Below are positions 43,758 to 53,389 of a stretch of 64,000 nucleotides of DNA, one piece after another. The position numbers were made by a program, and so were the translations under genes. Below the pieces are notes generated by a model. That model did not search any database, was not told the DNA's origin, and worked only from the letters and a program-made list of their open reading frames with translations. Each line of letters opens with the position of its first letter. Within the stretch, counting starts at the first letter, position 1. Source of the DNA: Pseudomonadota bacterium (GTDB taxonomy: Bacteria; Myxococcota_A; UBA796; CAJQPC01); contig JAAESX010000094.1 in NCBI GenBank assembly GCA_024228935.1, forward strand, positions 62,001 through 126,000. Reading direction: 5' to 3'.

Positions 43758-46184
43758 TCAGTACAGGTCTGGAGCCTCCACCAGACTCAGCGTCGCCTCG
43801 GCGGACTCCAGGCCGCTGGCGGTCGCCGAGACACGCAGCTCTCCGGGGGCAACGCCGGCCCGAACGAGGGTGGCAGCGACCCCCGCCTCCGTGTCCACCA
43901 CGGCCGGTCCAGCGAGCTCGCCGCCCTCGATCTCGAAGGAGACCGTGGCGCTCCGGTCGATCACGAGCGTCCCGTCGGCATCCCGAAGCTCGGCATAGAC
44001 GAAGCTGAGGTCCGAGCCGTCGGCCCGCAGCTCGGACAGGGTCGTCGACAGCGTGAGCTCCGTGGGCTCCCCAGGGCTGGCCACGGTGTGGGAGGCAGCG
44101 ACCTCGGCGTCGACGACGCAGTCGGCCCGCAGCTCGCCACGCTGCCAGGGCACGTCGACGAAGTAGTACGGAGGATGTGCGATGTTGCCGGTCGGGTAGC
44201 CGTCGTAGGGGGCCTGCGTCTCGACCCAGACGCCGTCCAGGTACACATCCACCTGGTCGCAGTTGCCGAAGACCGTGGGCACCGGGTTGCTCTCATCGGT
44301 CCAGTGACTCGCGATGAAGACCATGGCGCCGTACTCTGGCGGACGTTGACTCCGGAAGAACTCGGCGCTGTATTTTGGCAGGCGGAAGGTGTCGATGGCC
44401 CCCGAGGGGTAGCAGGCCAGGTCGATGCCGGCCCAGAGCCCGTCGCCAGCAGCGTAGGGTAGGGCCTGGTTCAGGTGGTGCCCCTCCATGTGGTGCCACG
44501 ACTGGTCTGCCATGAGCCAGTCGCCATCGCCGCGGTGGACATCGGTCACGCTCTCCAGCCCACCGTACTCCCAGTGGCCGTACTCGCTCACGACGAAGGG
44601 CTGGGGACCAGCGTAGGTCCGGGCCCCTGCTTCGGGTGTGGCGATGAAGACGTCGTAGACCTCGTCGTGGGCCCACCCAGCGAACCAGCAGGAGTCGTGG
44701 GGACACTCATCGTGGCCGATGGCCACGGCCTCGGCGGCGAACTCCGAATCGAAGTCCGTCTCGTTGAGGGACAGCTCCCAGGCGACGACGGATGGCCGGT
44801 TCCGGTCCCGGCGGATCATCTGGCGCATGTCGTCCTGCGAGCGAGCCACGAAGGTCGCGTCGCCCACATACTGGAACCCCGGGATGGGCGACATGACCAG
44901 GAGACCGAGCTCATCGCAGGCATCGAGGAAGGCTGGGTCTTGTGGGTACTGGGAGGTCCGGACGTAGTCGAAGCCGTGCTCCTTGAGCAGGCGCGCATCC
45001 GCAGCCTGGAGCGCATCCGTCGCGGCGTAGCCGACGTAGGGGAAGTCCTGCATGCGGTTGGCCCCGCGGAACCAGAATCGCTCGCCGTTGAGGCTCAGTC
45101 CGCCTTCCTGGGAGAAGGAGACGGTCCGGATGCCGAGCGGGGTCTCGACCTCGTCGACGAGCTCCTCGCCGTCGTAGACCCGCGAGCGCAGGGTGTAGAG
45201 GGTCGGGCTGTCGGGGTGCCAGGCCTCGGGCGCATCGACGAGGAGGCTGCCCTCGAAGGTATGCGCCTCGCCGGCCCCGATCTCAGCGGTAGTGTCCACA
45301 GTGGCGACCACTTCTCCCGAGGCGTCCAGCAAGGAGGTCTGGAGCGAGGTGGTTCGTCCGTCGGCGTGCTCGTTGACGACATGCGTGTCGACGCGCACCG
45401 TGGCACTCCCGTCGTCGAGGTGGGAAGTCCAGGCGAACACGCCGCCCCCGGCCACGACGTCGACAGCGTTGGGATCGCTGATGTGCAGGGGTGAGGTCGC
45501 CACGAACCAGACGTCCCTGTAGATGCCACCCCAGTTGAACCAGCTCTCGTTGCCCGGCGGGATCCCGCCGTCGTCGGTGTTGTCGACCCGGACGGCGACG
45601 ACGTTGCCTTCCGAGCCCACCTCGACCTGGTCGTTCAGATCGACGACGAAGGGCAGGTAGCCGCCCTCGTGGCTGAGCACCTCGGTGCCGTTGATCCAGA
45701 CCGTCGCCACGGTCCCTGCAGCCTCGAAGTACAGGCTGAGCTCAAGACCGGCGAGGTCCTCACCTACGTCGAAGGTCCGGCGGTACCAGGTGACGCCCTC
45801 GTAGCTGAAGTCCGGCCAGCAGGTGCGCCCAGGGTCGGGCTCACCCACCACCAGGGCGGGGTTGTGGGGCAGCGTGGTCGCTGTCCAGGCCGTATCGTCG
45901 TGGTCGACCGTCCACGGCGTTCCTTCCACTTCGCCCTGGAGGACACGCCAGTCCAGCGTGAACCGCCTGCGGGACCTTGGAGCGGTGGGGGTCTCGGAGC
46001 CGGTGTCGTCGGTCGCCTCCCCACCCGTGTCATCTGTCGCCTCCCCGGCCGTGTCGTCTGTCGGGCTGTTCTCGTCGGTGCTTTCGGAATCGTGCGATGC
46101 GCCCGGGCCATCCGTGCCCGCGGTACCGGCACAGCCTCCCAGTGAGACGAGAACAGCCAGGACGAGGGGTGGGCGACGACGCAG
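43758..46184 (-). CDS. GH2-family glycoside hydrolase lipoprotein, start unclear
   Basis: About 808 residues if started at the CTG at 46184. The in-frame sequence there reads [18 protein letters not shown], a good lipobox signal, then an acidic TDDTGGEA linker. No ATG, GTG or TTG lies in frame before the lipobox. An ATG at 46224 is in another frame, so a frameshift is the alternative. Domains: jelly-roll ([15 protein letters not shown]), Ig-like, TIM barrel with acid/base Glu in [10 protein letters not shown] and nucleophile Glu in [11 protein letters not shown], then C-terminal beta domains. Likely acts on beta-galactosides or glucuronides at the cell surface. Confidence 0.82.
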   Translation of the reverse strand: MRRRPPLVLAVLVSLGGCAGTAGTDGPGASHDSESTDENSPTDDTAGEATDDTGGEATDDTGSETPTAPRSRRRFTLDWRVLQGEVEGTPWTVDHDDTAWTATTLPHNPALVVGEPDPGRTCWPDFSYEGVTWYRRTFDVGEDLAGLELSLYFEAAGTVATVWINGTEVLSHEGGYLPFVVDLNDQVEVGSEGNVVAVRVDNTDDGGIPPGNESWFNWGGIYRDVWFVATSPLHISDPNAVDVVAGGGVFAWTSHLDDGSATVRVDTHVVNEHADGRTTSLQTSLLDASGEVVATVDTTAEIGAGEAHTFEGSLLVDAPEAWHPDSPTLYTLRSRVYDGEELVDEVETPLGIRTVSFSQEGGLSLNGERFWFRGANRMQDFPYVGYAATDALQAADARLLKEHGFDYVRTSQYPQDPAFLDACDELGLLVMSPIPGFQYVGDATFVARSQDDMRQMIRRDRNRPSVVAWELSLNETDFDSEFAAEAVAIGHDECPHDSCWFAGWAHDEVYDVFIATPEAGARTYAGPQPFVVSEYGHWEYGGLESVTDVHRGDGDWLMADQSWHHMEGHHLNQALPYAAGDGLWAGIDLACYPSGAIDTFRLPKYSAEFFRSQRPPEYGAMVFIASHWTDESNPVPTVFGNCDQVDVYLDGVWVETQAPYDGYPTGNIAHPPYYFVDVPWQRGELRADCVVDAEVAASHTVASPGEPTELTLSTTLSELRADGSDLSFVYAELRDADGTLVIDRSATVSFEIEGGELAGPAVVDTEAGVAATLVRAGVAPGELRVSATASGLESAEATLSLVEAPDLY

Positions 46185-46340
46185 GAACGACCTCCACGAG
46201 CAGCGTCTTCAGTAATCGTGCCATTGAGCCCTCTCCACCGCCAGGCAAGGGTCTGCCACATGAGGCCCCTTGGGCACTTCCGCCGGTTCCTTGGGCACAT
46301 CGCACGAGACCGCAGGTTGTTCCTGGGTCGGAACAACTCC

Positions 46341-46445
46341 CACCAGCAGTACCTGCACAAGAACCCGGGTGGGTACTGCGGGATCGGTGGGACGGGCGTG
46401 GTGTGTCCGGTGGGGCTCGGTGTCGAGGACGACCCGAGCGCCTGA
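46341..46445 (+). pseudogene. 3' remnant of a second msrA
   Basis: Codes 34 residues, beginning [14 protein letters not shown] and ending in a TGA at the same place as in intact msrA. The upstream 130 bases do not resemble msrA, so the 5' end is missing. The remnant differs from the intact copy at 16 of 105 bases. It marks the right border of the insert at 41731-46340. Confidence 0.8.
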
Positions 46446-46497
46446 ACGGTCATCGGTTCGACCTCCCGGATCGCTGGCACGGGGCTCCACTGCCCGC

Positions 46498-46503
46498 TAG
46501 TCT
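46498..46503 (+). promoter_or_regulatory. candidate -10 element (TAGTCT)
   Basis: TAGTCTG lies 21 bases before the GTG at 46525. Same TAGnCTG word as at 34176 and 63902. Confidence 0.35.
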
Positions 46504-46524
46504 GCGTGGACTGAGAGATTCCAC

Positions 46525-47144
46525 GTGGTCGCGCTCGTCTCCCTGGCCCTCGTCGGCTGCACGCCCACCGAGTCTGTGGACTCGCCGGTCCCGGACCTTC
46601 CGTGGGGCGAGGGCGAACGCACGGTCTCCGGCAACGCCTACTTCTTCACGATGGAGAGCCTGGGCGACATCCAGCAGATCACCGACGTGCAGGGTGCCGA
46701 GGTCTACGTCTACGAGGCGCCGGAGATTCGCCAGGTGCTCGATCCGTCGGACGACCACGCGTTCGTGCTCAGCGGCATTCCCGAGGGCGCCGAGGTGACC
46801 CTGGCGCTCGTGCACGACGACTACTACCCCCACCTCACGGCGACGCACCCGGTGGGCGACGAGGACCTGGAGAAGGTGAACTTCCAGGCCGTCTTTTCGA
46901 GATCCTCGAGCTCTCGGCCGGGCTGTTCGACGTGGACATCGACGACGAGTCGATCTGCCACATGGCGGTCGAGGTACGTCCGTTGGACGAGCTCGAGCGA
47001 GCCCAGCAGGTGGCGTCACCCCTCGGCGCCTATGGGCTCGAGTGGCGGGGGAGGCTCCTCTGTCACCATCCGACAGGATCCAACGCGACGGACCGGCTCC
47101 TGGACAAGGCGGGCATCGTGCCGCCGGACGGTCCCCCGAGCTAA
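46525..47144 (+). CDS. small lipoprotein with regulatory-type beta domain, frameshifted
   Basis: Starts at GTG 46525 with lipobox LALVGC, then ERTVSGNAYFFTMES and EGAEVTLALVHDDYYPHLTA. This beta-sandwich resembles carboxypeptidase-regulatory domains. The frame is lost near the TTTT at 46893-46896; after one added T it continues as FEILELSAGLFDVDI to GIVPPDGPPS. A further frame error around 47045 (run of five G) is possible. About 206 residues when repaired. Overlapping stops with a doubtful minus-strand frame at 47141. Confidence 0.6.
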
Positions 47145-47413
47145 CTGCCCGTGTAGGGCGGATCACCCGGCGAGCGGTAGGCATCCATCGGGCTCCGGAC
47201 CGCGCTCTCGACACAGAGCACGCCCTCGACCTGCTCCTCGCAGGTGTCGGTGCAGGTGTCCAGCTCGGGGAGCCAGGCCCCGCCCAGCGTCTGCCCTGCC
47301 GCCGCCCCGGAGACGCCCGCCGGGGCCACCACGTGTGAGGAGTGCATCCTCAGCGGCGGGGGCTGGGACGGAGCGGTCTGCGCGGAGAGCTGTGCTGGCG
47401 CGGACTGCAGCAC
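47141..47413 (-). CDS. possible small Cys-containing protein or gene remnant
   Basis: The last 45 residues (for example LDTCTDTCEEQVEGVLCVES) have a protein-like composition. Its stop overlaps the stop of the convergent lipoprotein gene, as is common in this genome. The N-terminal part is Ala/Pro-rich and unconvincing. It overlaps the plus-strand candidate at 47244, so at most parts of each are real. This 300-bp stretch otherwise holds nothing recognisable. Confidence 0.25.
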   Translation of the reverse strand: MLQSAPAQLSAQTAPSQPPPLRMHSSHVVAPAGVSGAAAGQTLGGAWLPELDTCTDTCEEQVEGVLCVESAVRSPMDAYRSPGDPPYTGS

Positions 47414-47441
47414 GACGCGCTGCCCGGACGGCGCCGGCTGA
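47244..47441 (+). CDS. possible Cys-rich tail of a degraded gene
   Basis: The final third (TTCEECILSGGGWDGAVC, then AESCAGADC) has a regular Cys spacing seen in small exported bacterial domains. No start with ribosome site, no signal peptide, and the first half is low-complexity. Probably the 3' remnant of a lost gene. Confidence 0.25.
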   Translation: MSVQVSSSGSQAPPSVCPAAAPETPAGATTCEECILSGGGWDGAVCAESCAGADCSTTRCPDGAG

Positions 47442-49160
47442 TCAGTGGGCCATCGGAGCCGGGGTGTCCTGGGCTGGCGCCGCCCGCGGGAGCGACACGA
47501 CGACCTCGCCCCCGCTCGGCCGGGTCAGGAGCTCGATGGTGCCTCCCATCGCCGTGACCGCGCGGTAGACCGCGTGGAGCCCCAGCCCCATGCTCTGGGG
47601 GCTCTCGGCGGCTCGAGCCACTCCACAACGGTCGCTGAGCAGGGCGTTCGTCCGGTCCGAGCGTGAGAACCCGAGGCCCTGGTCCAGGACCCGGATCCGG
47701 ACCACGTCGTCGCGGACCGACACCTCGACGACCACCTCGCTGTCCAGCGGTGAGAACTTCAGGGCGTTCGACAGGAGGTTGTCGAGGATCCGCGTGACGC
47801 GCAGGCGCTCGTAGGACAGTCCGTCGCAGGAGCCCTCGAGTCGAATGCGTTGCCGCTTCCGCTGGGCGATGAGCCGGAACACTCGGATCGAGTCCGCGAG
47901 CACCGTGGCCAGGGGGCGTCTGTTCCGCTCTGGCGTGCGGGTCGAACGATGCGAACTCATCGTCGATGATCCGGGCCATCGCCCACGCCGCCGCCGCGAT
48001 GTCTTCCACGCACTCGAGCTGTGCGGATGGGCCGGGGAATGAGCTCACCGTCGTGAGGCCCAGGGTGACCGCGGTGAGCTGGTTGCGCAGATCGTGTACG
48101 ACCATTCGGGTCAGACGATCACGGGCCTCGATGGCCTGCGCCAGCTCGGCGTGCAGCGCCTTGAACTCGTCGTGGTGAGACTGCAGGGCGGTGTACTCGA
48201 CCTGCATCCGAACGAGCTCGAGCTGCAGCTCCTCCTGCCGACGCAGCGAGACAGCGTTGACGGACTGATGACGCCGGTCCAGATCCTCGTGGCGTCGAAG
48301 GTGGCGCACGGCCCCGGCGTGGTCACCCGGCGCCTCCATCACCCTGGACATCGCGTGGTGGAGGTCCTTGGTGCGTTGTCGGGAGTGGGCCTTCTCGGCT
48401 TCGAGGATGAGGGCCTCGAGCCGGGCCGTCACCCGTTCCTGCCAGCCCGGTCTCTTGAGCGCCATGCTCGCCGAGGCTTCGCAGAGACCGGCGCTCGCCC
48501 GCACGCTGAACGGCAGTCGGGCACCGGCCCCCCAGACGATCCAGCGCCAGCCGGTGGTCTCCCATGCGCTGGTGCCGCCAGGCCTCGATGACCTCCAGCC
48601 AGCCGTAGGGAGGGGAGGCGGCGCCTGCCAGCAGCAGGCGCGCCCTCGCGAGGATCTCCCCGCTCTTCTCGTACCGCTCGGTCTGGTTCCAGCAGCTGGC
48701 CATGTTGATGAGGACGCGGGCATGGAACCGGGGGCTGATGCTGTCGTTGGCCGCGGACAGTGCGGGCTCCAGCGCCTCGAACTCCGCAGCGCGCGTCGGC
48801 GATGTAGCCCCGAGCCTCTTCGAGTCGGCCTTCGGCGCGGAGCATGGCAGCCATGTTCGAGGGGGCGCGAAGCCGGTCCACCAGGGGGGGGGGGCCGGGA
48901 GCTCGACCACCCGCTGGAACCAGTGTCTGGCCATGCGGAACTCGCCGATGCCGTGGCGCATGGTGCCCGTGATCCGGCTGACCACCGCCAACGCCCACAG
49001 GTCACCGCTCCGTCGGGCGTGCCTGTCCGCCGCACGAGCTGCGTCGAGCGCGGCCTGCACGTCACCCGAGCAAGCCAGCACCATCATCCTCACCGCCTAG
49101 GCTGGTGCCCACGAGCGTCTCGAGCTTGGCGGCCAGCTCACGGGATCTGAGGTGGTCCAT
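47442..49160 (-). pseudogene. sensor histidine kinase, several frameshifts
   Basis: Read across frames from ATG 49160: MDHLRSRELAAKLETLVG, then ACSGDVQAALDAARAADRH and helical repeats. These are followed by a coiled coil, the H-box MVVHDLRNQLTAV, ATPase N-box ILDNLLSNALKFSP, G1 LDQGLGF and G2 MGLGLHAVYRAV. All HisKA/HATPase parts are present, but the frame changes at about 49090, 48890 (run of ten G), 48800, 48540 and 47940. About 570 residues if repaired. No membrane helix, so cytosolic. Five changes in 1.7 kb favour decay or very poor sequence. Confidence 0.72.
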
Positions 49161-49180
49161 CTCTTCGCCTGCCGTCGCCG

Positions 49181-49186
49181 ACTATA
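49181..49186 (-). promoter_or_regulatory. candidate -10 element of the histidine kinase remnant
   Basis: TATAGT on the minus strand, 20 bases before the ATG at 49160. It is the best TATAAT-like hexamer in this part; no matching -35. Confidence 0.35.
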
Positions 49187-49215
49187 GCGTCGACGTGGCG
49201 GCTCCGAGGCCGCCT

Positions 49216-49494
49216 CTATCGCGGCGTCGCGCGCCGCCGAAGCACGAAGAACAGCGCGCGGGGGAGCGGGTCGTTGTTGCCCTGGTAGACGCAGTCCTCG
49301 ACGCTGACGACCTCGAAGGCCTGGGTACCGGGGCCGGTGCCCAGGTCCAGGATACGCACAGGTCCGCTGAGCCAGGCCTCGAGTGCTCGCTCGAGCTCGG
49401 GGTCGAGCTCGGCGTGGAACCACGGCATCTCCTCGACGTTCCGCGTGGTGTAGTGCTCTTCCCAGCTGGTGATGGGGGAGCTTCGCTCGCTCAT
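49216..49494 (-). pseudogene. class I SAM methyltransferase with internal deletion
   Basis: 92 residues. The first 62 read as a methyltransferase N-terminus: SWEEHYTTRNVEEMPWFH and motif I VRILDLGTGPGTQA. The next residues, FEVVSVEDCVYQGNNDPLP and RALFFVLRRR, match the C-terminal strands of the same family, with the roughly 100 residues between missing. The join is in frame. It cannot be an active enzyme because the acceptor region and most of the SAM site are lost. Confidence 0.7.
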
Positions 49495-49576
49495 CGTCTC
49501 GTCCTCGCGGGGGGCGTGCACGGCGCGGTCCCGGGTGTACTACACCGGCCACGGACCGCCTCGTTAGGGAGATCGG

Positions 49577-51763
49577 GTGACGACCCCAGCGCCCGAAGAG
49601 ACCTCAGCACGGTTCGGGACGTTCACGGGCGTCTTCACCCCGACGCTCCTGACCATCCTCGGCGTCATCATGTACGTCCGGATGGGCTGGGTCGTCGGGA
49701 ACGCCGGCCTGGGCGGCGCCATGCTCATCCTCGGGCTGGGCATCCTCATCACGGCCGCGACGGGCCTGTCGCTCAGCAGCATCGCCACGAACACCCGCAT
49801 CGGCGCCGGTGGCCCGTACGCCATCATCAAGCGCTCGCTCGGCCTCGAGGTCGGCGGCAGCATCGGCATCCCGCTTTACCTGACGCGCCCGCTCGGCGTG
49901 GCCATGTACATCTTCGGTCTGCGCGAGGGCATCCAGTGGGTGTGGCCGGACATCCCGCCGCTCCCGGTGGACCTCGTGCTGCTGCTCGTGCTGTTCGCCA
50001 TCGCGTTCAAGAGCGCGGACCTGGCGTTCAAGCTCCAGTACGGGATCATGGCCATCATCGCGCTGTCGCTGGTGTCGATCTTCGCGAGCACGGCGCCGTT
50101 CGAGGGCACCCACGAGATCGTCCTCCGCGGGGACTACGACGGGGGCAAGACGGACTTCTGGGGCGTCTTCGCGGTCTTCTTCCCAGCCACGACGGGCATC
50201 CTCGCCGGGGCCAACATGTCGGGCGAGCTCGACAACCCGCGTCGGGCCATCCCGCTGGGCACCCTGTCCGCCATCGGCCTGTCGTCGGTCATCTACTTCG
50301 CGGTCGCGGTCTGGGTCGCCTATGCCGCTCCCGTCGACGAGCTGGTGAGCAACTACAACGTCGCCATCGATCGCTCCTGGGTCCGCTTCCTGGTGTTGGC
50401 CGGACTCCTCGGGGCCACCGCCAGCAGCGCCCTGGCCGGACTCGTCGGCGGCCCTCGCATCCTGATGGCGATGGGGCAGAGCCGCATCCTGCCGGCTTCG
50501 AGCTGGCTGGCCGAGGTCAAGGGCGGCGAGCCGCGGAACGCGATGATCGTCACCGGCGTCCTGACGCTGGGCGCCATCATGGTGCGAGACCTGAACGCCA
50601 TCGCGCCCATCGTGACGATGTTCTTCCTCATCACGTACTGCATGATCAACGTGGTGGTGCTCATCGAGCAGGGGCTCGGGCTGGTGAGCTACCGGCCGAC
50701 CCTGCGCATCCCCGTCGTGGTGCCGCTGGTGGGCCTGGTCGGCTCGCTGTTCAGCATGTTCATCGTGAGCCCGGCGTTCTCGCTCGTCAGCGTCGTGATG
50801 GTCATCGCCATCTTCGCGTTCATCCGACGCCGCCAGATCGAGCAGGGCGGGACCGCCGAGGTCCGAAGCGCCATCTTCGTCGCGTTCGCCGAGTGGGCGG
50901 CTGGAAAGGTCACCCCCGAGGACCTGGACAACGCCCGCGCCTGGAAGCCGCACGTCCTGGTGCCCGTCGACGACCCGGACGTCCTGCGTGGCAGCCACAA
51001 GATCCTGCACGACCTGACCCGGCCCGAGGGGACCATCAAGCTCCTGGGCCTGGCCACCGAGCCCCAGGCCATCGCCCGCATCGAGGCCCAGCTCGACGTG
51101 TCGAGCAAGGCGCTTCGGGACCGGGGTGTCCTGGCGTCCTGGTCGATGGTCGCGCTGCCCGGGTACGTCCACGGCATCGGCGTCGGCGCGATGGCGCTCC
51201 AGGGGGCGTTCTTCCGGCCGAACCTGTTGTTCATGAGCCTGCCCGCTGCTGGGCCACGACGGGACGAGGTGCACGAGGTCCTGGCGGTCGCCCAGGACAT
51301 CGAGATGGGCGTGCTGCTGTACAGCCCGCTGCCGACGGTGGGCCTGGGGAGGCAGCAGGACGTCATGCTGTGGGTGCGGCATTCGGGCGAGCAATGGAGC
51401 GCCGAGGACGCCTTCGCCGCCGGGAACCTGGACCTGATCCTGCTGATGGGCTTCCGGCTGAGCCGCGTATGGGGAGGCCGTCTGTCCATCGCCACTGTGG
51501 CGGCGACCAGCGCCGAGCAGGGTGCGGCGCTGCGCTTCCTCACCGAGCTGGCGGACCTTGCGCGCTTGCCTCCGCGGGTCGACAAGCGGGTCATGGTCGG
51601 CACGTTCGCCGAGGCGCTGGCCAACTCCCAGCCGCCGGACCTCAGCATCTTCGGGCTGAGCCTGCCGCTACCGGATCTGGACCGCGCCCAGTGGCTGACC
51701 GAGACGAGTCGCAGCAGCTGCCTGCTGGTCCTGGACTCGGGTCAGGAGAGCGCTCGGGCCTGA
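49577..51763 (+). CDS. SLC12-like cation-chloride cotransporter / APC superfamily permease
   Basis: 728 residues from GTG 49577. About twelve helices in residues 15-430: FTPTLLTILGVIMYVRMGWV is the characteristic start of SLC12 proteins, then GAGGPYAIIKRSLG, GILAGANMSGELDNPRRAIP and GPRILMAMGQSRILP. The 300-residue cytosolic C-terminus also resembles the SLC12 C-terminal domain (KPHVLVPVDDPDVL). Eukaryotic relatives carry Na/K/Cl; bacterial ones are little studied. Overlaps the convergent methyltransferase gene by 22 bp. Confidence 0.9.
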   Translation: MTTPAPEETSARFGTFTGVFTPTLLTILGVIMYVRMGWVVGNAGLGGAMLILGLGILITAATGLSLSSIATNTRIGAGGPYAIIKRSLGLEVGGSIGIPLYLTRPLGVAMYIFGLREGIQWVWPDIPPLPVDLVLLLVLFAIAFKSADLAFKLQYGIMAIIALSLVSIFASTAPFEGTHEIVLRGDYDGGKTDFWGVFAVFFPATTGILAGANMSGELDNPRRAIPLGTLSAIGLSSVIYFAVAVWVAYAAPVDELVSNYNVAIDRSWVRFLVLAGLLGATASSALAGLVGGPRILMAMGQSRILPASSWLAEVKGGEPRNAMIVTGVLTLGAIMVRDLNAIAPIVTMFFLITYCMINVVVLIEQGLGLVSYRPTLRIPVVVPLVGLVGSLFSMFIVSPAFSLVSVVMVIAIFAFIRRRQIEQGGTAEVRSAIFVAFAEWAAGKVTPEDLDNARAWKPHVLVPVDDPDVLRGSHKILHDLTRPEGTIKLLGLATEPQAIARIEAQLDVSSKALRDRGVLASWSMVALPGYVHGIGVGAMALQGAFFRPNLLFMSLPAAGPRRDEVHEVLAVAQDIEMGVLLYSPLPTVGLGRQQDVMLWVRHSGEQWSAEDAFAAGNLDLILLMGFRLSRVWGGRLSIATVAATSAEQGAALRFLTELADLARLPPRVDKRVMVGTFAEALANSQPPDLSIFGLSLPLPDLDRAQWLTETSRSSCLLVLDSGQESARA

Positions 51764-52413
51764 GCCGGGGGGCGCCGGTACAGGCGAACGCACCAGAACA
51801 GGCCCGCGTCCTCGCTCGCCAGCGGCATGCCAGCGCTCGCGCAGACGCCGTCGATGTCGTCATGGGCGTGCACGAACGACCGGAACTCCCGGCGCATGAC
51901 GTGGCGGAAGCCGGCGTTCATGCCGACCATCATCCAGCGCGACCAGAAGGCGTCACGCGGGACGGTCACAGCTAGGACCGAGGTCGCGCGGCCCGCGGCG
52001 GCCTCGACCAGCTCGTCCATGTCCGGGTAGCAGCAGATCACCTTGTCGAGGGTGACCACGGTCGCCGGCTCGATGTCACCCGCGACATCGACGAGATCGC
52101 CCTCGATGCGTCGGTGTCGGTCGCCGTAGCCCTGGTCTGCGGCCGCCTTCTCCAGCAGGTCCAGGTACGGCCTCGAGGCGTCCACCGCCGTCGTGCGGGT
52201 GGCGCCGGACGCCGCGAGCTCGTGCTGCAGGACGCCGACGCCGCCGCCCACGTCCAGGTGCGTGAACGGGTCGGGCCCGAGGGCACCTCGCACGGCCTGC
52301 AAGAGGCGCTTCGTGGCCCCGGTGGCGCCCTTCTTCTCGTAGTCCCGAAGGTGTCGCGCAGCGGTCTTGGCGTCGAACATGTCGTCGTACGCCTGGCCCT
52401 TGCAGCACTCCAT
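51742..52413 (-). CDS. class I SAM-dependent methyltransferase
   Basis: 223 residues from ATG 52413. Motif I FTHLDVGGGVGVLQ, then TTAVDASRPYL and VVTLDKVICCYPDMDEL. N-terminal MECCKGQAYDDMFDAKTAA. Substrate unknown; the CCYPD segment and C-terminal basic region (RHVMRREFRSFVH) suggest a small-molecule substrate. Intact, in contrast to the deleted methyltransferase at 49216. Divergent from the gene at 52451 (37-bp gap containing GTTAG). Confidence 0.87.
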   Translation of the reverse strand: MECCKGQAYDDMFDAKTAARHLRDYEKKGATGATKRLLQAVRGALGPDPFTHLDVGGGVGVLQHELAASGATRTTAVDASRPYLDLLEKAAADQGYGDRHRRIEGDLVDVAGDIEPATVVTLDKVICCYPDMDELVEAAAGRATSVLAVTVPRDAFWSRWMMVGMNAGFRHVMRREFRSFVHAHDDIDGVCASAGMPLASEDAGLFWCVRLYRRPPAQARALS

Positions 52414-52450
52414 GACGAGAACGTAGCCGGTCCTCGCGTTAGGCCGCCCC

Positions 52451-52774
52451 ATGTCCGAGCTCCCGCCTCTCGAGTCCTGCGGCTTCGTCCGCGTCCCCGC
52501 TGACACCGAGCTCTGGATGCGCTGCGAGAGCTGCGACAAGTCCGACCACTTCTGGGTCGACGAGGCCAAGGTGCACTGCCGGTGCGGCGCCGCCTACACG
52601 CATGCCGTGCGGCCCGACCAGAGCCAGGTCCCCGTCGCCGAGCTCGTCTTCGTCGAGTTCGACAAGGGCCCGAAGCAGCTGGCCGACCTTGAGCTGGACC
52701 CCAAGCGCCTCATCGCGCTCGTCGTCGTCGCCGTGGCAGTGCTCGGCGGCCTGGCCTGGTGGCTACTCGGCTGA
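52451..52774 (+). CDS. small zinc-ribbon protein with C-terminal membrane anchor
   Basis: 107 residues. CESCDKSDHFWVDEAKVHCRCG contains two Cys pairs for a zinc ribbon (split here as CESC at about 25 and CRCG at about 43). The last 20 residues are one helix (LIALVVVAVAVLGGLAWWLL), so it is tail-anchored with the ribbon in the cytosol. Function unknown. Overlaps the convergent gene by 12 bp. Confidence 0.8.
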   Translation: MSELPPLESCGFVRVPADTELWMRCESCDKSDHFWVDEAKVHCRCGAAYTHAVRPDQSQVPVAELVFVEFDKGPKQLADLELDPKRLIALVVVAVAVLGGLAWWLLG

Positions 52775-53389
52775 GGCCGACGCGGTCGCCGCGACCTTGG
52801 CAGGGGACGGCTCGCCGTTCTCGACATAGTGCTCCAGGTCGCCCAGGAACCCGGTCAGTCCGGCCTCGATCTTCTTCGCCATCATCGGCTTCATCACGCG
52901 GCCCATGCCCTTGGGGACCATGTGGATGCGCATCGTGACGCGGCTCGTCCCGTCGCCGGTGGACTCGACGACCGTCGCGTTCTGCGAGTAGACGATCATG
53001 TCGGGCAGTCCCGCCGGCCGGAACGTGAACGTGCGCCCGGCGTCGTCGTACGCGATGAGCACCTCGGTGAGCGTGCCGAAGCCGGTGACGCACGTGCGGG
53101 CATGGACGGGTGCCGAGGCCGCGACCGCCCAGTCCGACAGGACCTCGCCGGCGGTCGCCTCGCGGGACTCGGGCACCAGCGCGGCCCACTGGTCCACGTC
53201 CGTGTACTGCGTCCCCAGGACCTCCCAGACCGCATCGGCCGACGCGTCGATGTCGCGGCTCAGCTCCAAGTCGAGTGCGCGCTTCGCCTCCTTCCGCGAG
53301 GCCTTGTCTTCGGCCTGGTGGCTGGGGTGCGGGCAGCTCGCGGCGAGTGCGTCGGGCGAGGAGAGGGCGAGCAGGGCGGTGAGGAACAT
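52763..53389 (-). CDS. exported SRPBCC (START-like) domain protein
   Basis: 208 residues. Signal peptide MFLTALLALSSPDALA. Residues 40-190 are a polyketide-cyclase/START-like fold: ELSRDIDASADAVWEVLG, VDQWAALVPESREATAG, FTFRPAGLPDMIVYSQ, VTMRIHMVP, then an amphipathic last helix. Probably binds a lipid or other hydrophobic ligand in the periplasm. Confidence 0.85.
   Translation of the reverse strand: MFLTALLALSSPDALAASCPHPSHQAEDKASRKEAKRALDLELSRDIDASADAVWEVLGTQYTDVDQWAALVPESREATAGEVLSDWAVAASAPVHARTCVTGFGTLTEVLIAYDDAGRTFTFRPAGLPDMIVYSQNATVVESTGDGTSRVTMRIHMVPKGMGRVMKPMMAKKIEAGLTGFLGDLEHYVENGEPSPAKVAATASASAE

Noticed and set aside
46268..46298. CCTTGGGCAC repeated twice 21 bases apart near the insert border
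   Set aside because: Too short to interpret; could be chance in this composition.
41731..46340. Prophage or transposon
   Set aside because: No integrase, transposase, terminal inverted repeats or phage genes; only the msrA repeat supports insertion.
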